NCBI GenBank assembly: GCA_027488435.1
Contig: JAIYBR010000033.1
Coordinates: 1-34,881, forward strand
DNA from: Flavobacteriales bacterium
Lineage (GTDB): Bacteria; Bacteroidota; Bacteroidia; Flavobacteriales_D; Sanyastnellaceae
DNA length: 34,881 bases
Direction of reading: 5' to 3'
Positions 28,102 through 34,881 of this stretch are shown one piece after another (position 1 is the first letter of the stretch; the number at the start of each line of letters is the position of its first letter). The position numbers and the translations under genes were made by a program. The notes below the pieces were generated by a model. The model ran no database searches, was not told the DNA's origin, and saw only the letters and a program-made list of their open reading frames with translations.

Positions 28102-29163
28102 TTACTTCGGAACTTCGCGGGTCTTGAGGCACTTGCCTTCAACCCACTCCTCGACCTTTTCTATCGCTCCATTCTCGCGGTAGTAAACGACCTCGCCCTC
28201 CAGCTTATCATCGACATAATCGCCCTTCATTTTTACCTGCGTCCCTTCGAGTTTTTCGCGGTAGATAATTCCCAGCTTCAAATCCTCTTCCGATGCCTGA
28301 ACTTGAACAAACTGACCCACGTCGTACCACTCGGTGAACGGACCTGAGCGCATTCCATTTTCGTATGAATACTCAGACTTCGGAAGCAAACTCTCGTAAT
28401 ACTCCTTGAAGGTACCGTTTTCATATTTACGCTTAGACTCAGTGCCGCGTTTATATAGGATGGAAATCTTTGGTTTTCCGTTGGTGTGATTGTAGTACCA
28501 CATTCCGTCTTGCAATCCTTTATAATATTTACCTTCACAATCAATGGTGCCGCTTTCGAACCACTGTTTATAAGCGCCATCCTTCTCTCCTCCTGTGTAA
28601 GATCCCTCCGACTTCTTCTTGGTATTCTCATAATACTCCGTGAAAGGACCTTCCAACTCACCCGACTTGAATGTTTCGATTTTTAGAAGTTGTCCGTTCT
28701 CAAAGAAGTATTTACACGTTCCATCCAACAAGGAGTCACGGAAGTTTTCATCCGAAATAAGCGCGCCCGACTCATTCCATATTTTCCAATTACCCTCTTT
28801 CTTCTTCTTCACAAAACGTCCCTGTGAAGCCTTATTGATGCCGTTTGGATAAAAAAATACAGCATCTATAATTGTCGTGTCTTGCACGTGATTGGTGGTT
28901 GATGCCAATGCGCCATCGGGATAGTAACGTTCCCACATACCCACGGGTTTTCCGTGCTCATATTGACCTTTGTAAAGCAGATTGCGTGTGTCTTTCCATT
29001 GTTGAACCCACAAACCGTCGCGCTTTCCCTTTGCGTCCTTCTTGTTGAAATCAACACCGGGCTGTCCAGCTGGAAACGAAGTACCCAGTTTAGGCTGCGC
29101 GCTCAGGGTTGCACTAGCAGCAGCCAATACCAAGAGGAATATGTATGTTAGGAGGCGAATCAT
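28102..29163 (-). CDS. Secreted MORN-repeat (YwqK-like) protein
   Basis: Repeated 'G.w..y...G.l.s...y..G...G..k.yfenG' units; signal peptide from internal Met at 29163 (MIRLLTYIFLLVLAAASATLSA). Confidence 0.85.
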   Translation of the reverse strand: MIRLLTYIFLLVLAAASATLSAQPKLGTSFPAGQPGVDFNKKDAKGKRDGLWVQQWKDTRNLLYKGQYEHGKPVGMWERYYPDGALASTTNHVQDTTIIDAVFFYPNGINKASQGRFVKKKKEGNWKIWNESGALISDENFRDSLLDGTCKYFFENGQLLKIETFKSGELEGPFTEYYENTKKKSEGSYTGGEKDGAYKQWFESGTIDCEGKYYKGLQDGMWYYNHTNGKPKISILYKRGTESKRKYENGTFKEYYESLLPKSEYSYENGMRSGPFTEWYDVGQFVQVQASEEDLKLGIIYREKLEGTQVKMKGDYVDDKLEGEVVYYRENGAIEKVEEWVEGKCLKTREVPK

Positions 29164-29244
29164 AGAGGACTCAAAGATGCTAAGGGAAACGTAATAATCA
29201 CTAGGTGTGTGTAAATCATCTCCACCTGTGCAAAACAACGACTG

Positions 29245-29274
29245 TTGCCCGAGCAAAATTGCGTGCTAATTTTG
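29245..29274 (+). promoter_or_regulatory. Candidate promoter TTG-N19-TAATTTTG for mdh
   Basis: TTG 29245-29247, 19 nt spacer, TAATTTTG 29267-29274; fits the Bacteroidota consensus. Confidence 0.65.
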
Positions 29275-29275
29275 C
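29253..29275. repeat. Inverted repeat GCAAAATT-N7-AATTTTGC overlapping the mdh -7 element
   Basis: Arms 29253-29260 and 29268-29275 are perfect reverse complements. Confidence 0.7.
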
Positions 29276-29321
29276 GCGCCGATCAACAAGACGTTGGTCG
29301 CTACCAAAATAAAATTTCACC

Positions 29322-30260
29322 ATGAAAGTAACCGTAGTAGGTGCAGGCAACGTAGGCGCTACCTGTGCTGATGTACTCGCACACCGCGAGATTGCCAACG
29401 AAATTGTGCTGGTCGACATCAAGCCCAATTTTGCAGAAGGCAAAGCGCTCGACATTTGGCAAACAGCCCCCATCAATCTGTATGACAGCCGCACCATCGG
29501 AAGCACCGATGATTACAGCAAAACAGCCGACTCGGATGTTGTCGTAATTACGTCGGGCTTGCCGCGCAAACCGGGCATGAGCCGCGATGACTTAATCGCG
29601 ACCAATGCCGGTATCGTAAAAACGGTTACCGAAAACGTAGTGAAGTATTCACCGAACGCAAAAATCATCGTAGTGAGCAATCCGCTTGATGTGATGACCT
29701 ACTGTGCATACCTCACGGCTAAAGTAGATCGCAGCCGCGTATTTGGTATGGCCGGTATTCTTGACACGGCACGCTACCGCGCGTTTTTGGCTGAAGCTCT
29801 CAACTGCTCACCGAAAGACATTCAAGCTGTGCTCATGGGTGGCCACGGCGACACTATGGTTCCACTTCCACGCTACACAACCGTGGGTGGTATTCCGGTT
29901 ACTGAATTGATTTCAGAAGAAAAATTGAACGCGATCGTTGAACGTACGAAAACAGGCGGCGGCGAAATCGTTAACCTGCTGGGCACTTCTGCATGGTATG
30001 CACCGGGCGCTGCCGCTGCTCAAATGGTTGAAGCGATTGTACGCGACCAGAAGCGTATCTTCCCTTGCTGCGTTTGGCTGCAAGGTGAATATGGCCTCAA
30101 GGACATTTACCTCGGCGTGCCTGTTGTGCTGGGTAAAAATGGCGTTGAGAAAATCATCGAACTTCAATTGAACGATAGCGAGAAAGCGCTGCTCAATTCT
30201 TCTGCTAAAGCGGTGAAGGAAGTGATGGACGTGCTCGACAAGATGAATGCTTCAGCATAA
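29322..30260 (+). CDS. mdh: Malate dehydrogenase
   Basis: 'MKVTVVGAGNVGATCADVLA', 'VVITSGLPRKPGMSRDDL', 'GMAGILDTARYRAFLA', 'MGGHGDTMVPLPRYTTVGG'. Confidence 0.97.
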   Translation: MKVTVVGAGNVGATCADVLAHREIANEIVLVDIKPNFAEGKALDIWQTAPINLYDSRTIGSTDDYSKTADSDVVVITSGLPRKPGMSRDDLIATNAGIVKTVTENVVKYSPNAKIIVVSNPLDVMTYCAYLTAKVDRSRVFGMAGILDTARYRAFLAEALNCSPKDIQAVLMGGHGDTMVPLPRYTTVGGIPVTELISEEKLNAIVERTKTGGGEIVNLLGTSAWYAPGAAAAQMVEAIVRDQKRIFPCCVWLQGEYGLKDIYLGVPVVLGKNGVEKIIELQLNDSEKALLNSSAKAVKEVMDVLDKMNASA

Positions 30261-30277
30261 TTCAAAATGGATTCAAT

Positions 30278-30306
30278 AAAAAAGGCGCCGCTTGGCGCCT
30301 TTTTTT
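30278..30306. terminator. Bidirectional terminator between mdh and the S46 peptidase gene
   Basis: A6-GGCGCC-GCTT-GGCGCC-T7 hairpin between convergent genes. Confidence 0.85.
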
Positions 30307-30321
30307 ATGCATTCCGTTTAC

Positions 30322-32604
30322 TTATTTCTTCTTTGCAGGCTGAAGCGTCGGCTTAGCAGCTTCCTTCTTCACCTCTTTCGTCTCCTTTTTCACAGGCTGT
30401 GCGGTCGGTGCAATCGGAGCTTCAGGCACAACAGGAGCAGGAACCACTGCAGGCTTCTTCTTCACATACTTCAATTCATCCACGATGTTTTTACCACCCA
30501 TCAGCTTCTCTACAACAAACAACACGTAGCGAATATCAACTGAAATAGTGCGCTGCAATTCTGGTTCGAAAGCGATATCACCACTCATGGCTTCCCAGTT
30601 GCCATCGAACGCAATACCAACGATGTTGCCGTCGCCGTCAATTACAGGGCTACCAGAGTTACCACCTGTGATGTCGAGGTTGTGGATAAAGCACGTTGGA
30701 AGTTCACCTTTGCTGTTCGCATAGCGACCAAAGTCCTTTTTCATAATGAGATCAGCCAATTTATCGGGCACTACAAACTCAGGATTTGAATTGTCGCGTT
30801 TCTCCATGATACCCGCTGCCGTTGTATAGAAATCGTAATGAACAGCATCGGCCGCTTTGTAGTCATCTACTACGCCGTATGTGATACGCATTGTGCTGTT
30901 TGCATCAGGCGCATATGCCTTAGTCGGATTCATTTCGCGCAAGCCTGCTACAAACTGACGCATGCCTTTGTTGAACTTCGCAATTGGATTCATACCGCGG
31001 AATTTCATTGCATGTTCATTCGCGCTGGAAGCAGTAATGAATGCAAGATCTTTATCGATTGCTTTTGCGCTAGGCTTATTCAAGAAAGCCATCAAGCGAG
31101 CCTTATCTGTAAAAATGGAAGTCTCAAACAATTTGCTCGCATAGGCCGATGCGTTGCCCTTGTATTTTGAGTCTAGCATGGCATGCCAGGTTGGACGATC
31201 TGTTGTAATGCGTTCACGATACAGATTGGTCAAATTCACAAACACTACTTGATCGGTCACAGCATCGTATTCTTTAAAGAATGCTTCAATATCGCCATTC
31301 AACGAAGCCAGCCCTTCCTTTCTTTTTGTCTCATCTGTCTCTGCCAAAATTTGCTTGATGGCTTCGCCCATCTCGGCTGCGAAGCCCATGAACTCGGCTC
31401 CACCGGCACCACAAAGAGAAGAATAGGTGGAAGCCTTCACATATGGATCCCATTCAGAATAATACTCCTGAACCATTTTAAGTGTCTCGGCATACTTTGA
31501 TTTAGCAGCGGTATTTCCGCTCATCCAGCGTGTGAAATCGGTCTCAATTTTCTGCTTATCGCTCTTCACATCGAGGCGCTTCAAACCGCGTGTTTGACCG
31601 ATGTAGTATTTCCAGCCATTTGCCGTCGATGCATACTTCGCAGCGTACATCAAACGAACGCGAGCATCTTTATCCATCACACTCTTCCAGCTTTCGAGCT
31701 TCGTACCCAAACACTCAATAAGAGCAGGATTGCGGGTTTCTACCGCCTGTTCAATTCCGTACGAAGTCAGGTAACGACTGGTGCGGCCCGGAAAGCCCAT
31801 GATCATAGTAAAGTCACCTTCGGTTACACCGTCAATGTTAACCGGTAGGAAGTGCTTTGGTTTGTAAGGAACATTGTCTTTGCTATAGTCAGCGGGTTGG
31901 TTGTCTTTGTTAGCATAAATACGCAACATGGAGAAGTCACCCGTGTGGCGAGGCCACATCCAGTTGTCGGTGTCGCCACCAAACTTTCCAACGCTCTCGG
32001 GCGGATTTCCAACCAGACGAATATCGCTGAATGTTTGATACACCATAATGTAGTATTCATTGCCATAGAAGAATGACTTCACTTCTACTTCATACTGGCC
32101 ATTGCTTGTGTTGGCTGCACTCAATTCTTTCGACTTGGCTGCAAGAGCCTTGTCGCGTTCTGCTTCAGACATGCCATCGTTTACAGCACCGAGCATTTGC
32201 TTGGTTACATCTTCAATGCGCACCAAAAACGAAATCTTGAAATTTTCAATGGGCAATTCTTCCGCGAAACTCTTCGCGCAGAAACCGTTCAACAATAAAT
32301 TATTCTCTACGGTTGAGAGCGGTTGAATAGCATCATAGCCGCAGTGGTGATTGGTAAAGATGAGACCCTTGTCGCTCACTACTTCACCAGTGCACTGACC
32401 GTAATTCAAACGCACAATGGCATCTTTCAGCGATGCATTATTGATGCTGTAGATTTCCTCTTTAGTAAGATTGAGACCAAGGCCTTTCATTTCCGCCTCG
32501 TTCATACGGTTGAGCAAACTGACCAGCCACATTCCTTCGTTGGCCAGCATCGCAGAAGGCAGCAGTGTAAGCAGCAGCAACGCGATATACATTGTTCTTT
32601 TCAT
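30322..32604 (-). CDS. S46 family dipeptidyl-peptidase (DPP7-like)
   Basis: 'NEGMWLVSLLNRMN', 'CTGEVVSDKGLIFTNHHCGYDAIQ', 'WMWPRHTGDFSMLRIYA', 'DITGGNSGSPVIDGDGNIVGIAFDGNWEAMSGD'. Confidence 0.95.
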   Translation of the reverse strand: MKRTMYIALLLLTLLPSAMLANEGMWLVSLLNRMNEAEMKGLGLNLTKEEIYSINNASLKDAIVRLNYGQCTGEVVSDKGLIFTNHHCGYDAIQPLSTVENNLLLNGFCAKSFAEELPIENFKISFLVRIEDVTKQMLGAVNDGMSEAERDKALAAKSKELSAANTSNGQYEVEVKSFFYGNEYYIMVYQTFSDIRLVGNPPESVGKFGGDTDNWMWPRHTGDFSMLRIYANKDNQPADYSKDNVPYKPKHFLPVNIDGVTEGDFTMIMGFPGRTSRYLTSYGIEQAVETRNPALIECLGTKLESWKSVMDKDARVRLMYAAKYASTANGWKYYIGQTRGLKRLDVKSDKQKIETDFTRWMSGNTAAKSKYAETLKMVQEYYSEWDPYVKASTYSSLCGAGGAEFMGFAAEMGEAIKQILAETDETKRKEGLASLNGDIEAFFKEYDAVTDQVVFVNLTNLYRERITTDRPTWHAMLDSKYKGNASAYASKLFETSIFTDKARLMAFLNKPSAKAIDKDLAFITASSANEHAMKFRGMNPIAKFNKGMRQFVAGLREMNPTKAYAPDANSTMRITYGVVDDYKAADAVHYDFYTTAAGIMEKRDNSNPEFVVPDKLADLIMKKDFGRYANSKGELPTCFIHNLDITGGNSGSPVIDGDGNIVGIAFDGNWEAMSGDIAFEPELQRTISVDIRYVLFVVEKLMGGKNIVDELKYVKKKPAVVPAPVVPEAPIAPTAQPVKKETKEVKKEAAKPTLQPAKKK

Positions 32605-32650
32605 GTTGATTGGTGATTGATTTATTGATTAATTATGGAAAATAGTATTC

Positions 32651-33154
32651 TTATTTATTGGTCGCTATCGGGCTCCATTTCTGCCTTGCAATCATGGTAT
32701 CCAATTCTGCATAGAGCATTCGCAGGGCCGCAGGACCTTTATACCGATTGCGCACCCGATGAAGCTTTTCGTTGTTTGCAATCGCTGTTATAATGTTGGG
32801 TAAATCCTGCACGCCTTCATTATCATAAACCCCATTAAGCTCGAAGTATCCAATGTCATTCGCCTTTTTAAGTACAGGAGCCATGTCGGAATAATCGATT
32901 AAAGCCTGAAAGCCGCCTATTCTGTCGACATGGTTTTTACCGAGATAAAAGGCTCTTCCATCCTTCATGACCGTCAGTTCAAATATGGGGCACATGCCAT
33001 AGCAAGCACCGCGCGAGTAATAAAGCATCGTATCGGTAACGACCTCTTTTACTTCCTCTGCAGCAACGACGGGAATCACAGGCTGAACCTGGTTTTTCTT
33101 CGAGCTGCATGCAAATAGCAAGCTTGACAGACAAATGAAAATTCCGAAGCGCAT
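32651..33154 (-). CDS. DUF6438-like lipoprotein
   Basis: Lipobox 'LSSLLFAC'; 'MLYYSRGACYGMCPIFELTVMKDGRAFYLGKNHVDRIGGF' motif. Confidence 0.78.
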   Translation of the reverse strand: MRFGIFICLSSLLFACSSKKNQVQPVIPVVAAEEVKEVVTDTMLYYSRGACYGMCPIFELTVMKDGRAFYLGKNHVDRIGGFQALIDYSDMAPVLKKANDIGYFELNGVYDNEGVQDLPNIITAIANNEKLHRVRNRYKGPAALRMLYAELDTMIARQKWSPIATNK

Positions 33155-33156
33155 TC

Positions 33157-34881
33157 TTACTTTTTGCTTTGCTGAACCAGCTTCTGACGCTGTGCTTTTT
33201 GTGCATCCTCCAAACGCTGCATAAAGCTGCTCTTGGTTTGTGGCTTTTTCTTGTTCTCTTCAATCTTTGCCCGAATGGCATTCTCATCAATGAAGTATTT
33301 CTTGATGGCCCACATCTGACCGATGCTCACCATATTGGCCATGAAGTAATACAAACTCAATCCGGAAGGTTGACTATTGAAGAAGAATAACATCATGACG
33401 GTGAAGATATTCATCATCACAGTCATATTCGGCATGCCGGGCTGCTGGGCCATTTGCGGCTGACTTCCCATGCTCAACTTCGAGTAGAAGAAGGTAGAAA
33501 TACACATCAGAATTGTGAAACCGCTCACGTGATTTCCGTAGATAGAACTCAGCACAGGAATATGTTGCTCCCAGCTTATAATACTATCATATGCAGCGAG
33601 ATCGTCGGCCCATAGGAAGCTCTTTCCACGCAACACGATTTCAGCCGGAAAGAAGCGGAACATAGCATACAGGATAGGCATTTGCAACAACACGGGAATG
33701 CACCCTGCAAAAGGATTCACTCCGGTCTGGCGGTATAGAGCCATCGTAGCCGTTTGCTTGGCCATTGGATCTTTGCCTTCATGTTTCTTGTTGATTTCAT
33801 CAATCTCGGGCTTCAACACCCGCATTTTGGCGCTGCTCAAAAAGTTCTTCCATGTGATGGGGAATAAAACCGTTTTGATGCTGAGCGTAACCAACAAAAT
33901 AATAAGCCCCCAGCTGCCGATAAACGAAGAGAAAAACCAGAACAACGGTCGAACGCAATAGCGGTTTACCGTGCCGATGATGCTCCAACCGTAATCGATT
34001 ACACGATCAATTTCATCCACGTTGAGTTTTTTCAACTCCTTGTAATCATTCGGGCCGAAGTAAAAGGTCATTTCGCCAAAGGCGTTTTCACCACCCTTCA
34101 TGGCCAAGAGCAACTTCGACTGATAGAACTTGGTGTGAACACTATCTTGGGGAACATTCACTTGCATGTAAGAGCCGGCCTGAAAGCCATCTTTCGCAAT
34201 AACGGCTGCTGAGAAATAATCCTGCTTGTATGCTACCCATTGCAACGACTCCTCTGTCGTATAGCTATCATCATCAGACTCACTCAGGTAATCGCGATCT
34301 TCTTCCCCTTCGCGATAATAGACCGAGCAACGCGAACGCTCGGCGGCAAGACCCTTTTCGTTATTGATACCGGCGGCCACCCATTCCAGTTGAAGTGGCT
34401 TCGTCGCCATTTCCAACTCATTACCCAAACCGTTGGCATTTACTTTTACATCAACCGAATAAGCATCGGGCTGAAGGGTGTAAACCAGATCAAGATACTT
34501 AGCCGGATCTTGCGATTGAAGGCGCATAGTCAGCGTTCCTGCAGATTGCGAAGCATCAATATCAGATGCGCTTGGCTCAAAATAAAACTCATCGGAAGGA
34601 AATTCTCCTTTACCTGCCACTTGCAATCGCAACTTCATGGTCGAAAATGCTTCGCTCCACAAGCGAATGTTTTCCTTGGTTGCGTAATTCTTATAACCAT
34701 CGAGCAGCTCTGCCGACGCAAATAATCCACCCTTCGTGTTGAGTGTCAGTTTTACTTTGCTGTTGCGAATGACAACCGATCGGCTCTCGCCATTTGTTGC
34801 CGAGGCAAGCACCCCATATTTACCAACCGCGGCCTGACTGGCAATTACTTGTAAAAGAGAATCATTCTCAATTGAATCGCT
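33157..34881 (-). CDS. yidC: Membrane protein insertase YidC, 5' end outside the window
   Basis: Periplasmic region 'VVIRNSKVKLTLNTKGGLFASAELLDGYKNY'; membrane core 'SWGLIILLVTLSIKTVLFPITWKNFLSSAKMRVLKPEI', 'VNPFAGCIPVLLQMPILYAMFRFF'. The frame stays open to base 34881; the track start at 34812 is a GTG codon inside the gene. Confidence 0.96.
   Translation of the reverse strand, partial: SDSIENDSLLQVIASQAAVGKYGVLASATNGESRSVVIRNSKVKLTLNTKGGLFASAELLDGYKNYATKENIRLWSEAFSTMKLRLQVAGKGEFPSDEFYFEPSASDIDASQSAGTLTMRLQSQDPAKYLDLVYTLQPDAYSVDVKVNANGLGNELEMATKPLQLEWVAAGINNEKGLAAERSRCSVYYREGEEDRDYLSESDDDSYTTEESLQWVAYKQDYFSAAVIAKDGFQAGSYMQVNVPQDSVHTKFYQSKLLLAMKGGENAFGEMTFYFGPNDYKELKKLNVDEIDRVIDYGWSIIGTVNRYCVRPLFWFFSSFIGSWGLIILLVTLSIKTVLFPITWKNFLSSAKMRVLKPEIDEINKKHEGKDPMAKQTATMALYRQTGVNPFAGCIPVLLQMPILYAMFRFFPAEIVLRGKSFLWADDLAAYDSIISWEQHIPVLSSIYGNHVSGFTILMCISTFFYSKLSMGSQPQMAQQPGMPNMTVMMNIFTVMMLFFFNSQPSGLSLYYFMANMVSIGQMWAIKKYFIDENAIRAKIEENKKKPQTKSSFMQRLEDAQKAQRQKLVQQSKK

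Noticed and set aside
32606-32630. Three TTGATT repeats upstream of the S46 peptidase
   Set aside because: Irregular spacing (11 and 8 bp) in AT-rich DNA and no palindromic partner.
34812-34881. YidC start at 34812
   Set aside because: The codon is GTG and the frame continues to the window edge with YidC-like sequence, so the gene is truncated by the window rather than starting there.
1-34881. CRISPR arrays, tRNA/rRNA genes, IS elements, prophage or BGC signatures
   Set aside because: None recognised on reading; coding space is filled by ordinary chromosomal genes.

Overview
The window is a gene-dense chromosomal segment that looks like Bacteroidota (Flavobacteriales-like): T9SS sorting tails, S46 peptidase, DUF4139 protein, and TAnnTTTG-type promoters. 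I see no rRNA, tRNA, CRISPR array, phage or transposase. About 28 genes are supported. They are: a partial signalling protein plus REC-adenylate cyclase; an HD hydrolase; two UspA proteins; an SdpI-like protein; a very large vanadium-haloperoxidase-type T9SS protein; an AlbA_2 protein; a stress-sensor cluster (Hsp20, PAS histidine kinase, REC-Crp/Fnr fusion regulator, UspA, small unknown protein); a translationally coupled operon (DUF4139, group III truncated haemoglobin, Tat/lipoprotein flavin oxidoreductase, beta-barrel-like protein); DnaE with a fused N-terminal exonuclease; AroC; HutI; FtcD; an S8 peptidase; a MORN protein; Mdh; an S46 peptidase; a DUF6438 protein; and YidC (5' end cut off). 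The best candidate for an undescribed system is the 9.2-13.4 kb cluster. A FixL-like PAS kinase is paired with a REC domain fused to a Crp/Fnr DNA-binding module, beside UspA and Hsp20. Two tandem TTGA-N6-TCAA palindromes lie upstream of usp, and a third lies about 61 bp upstream of the inferred start of the haloperoxidase transcript. All calls were made by eye; no database search was run.
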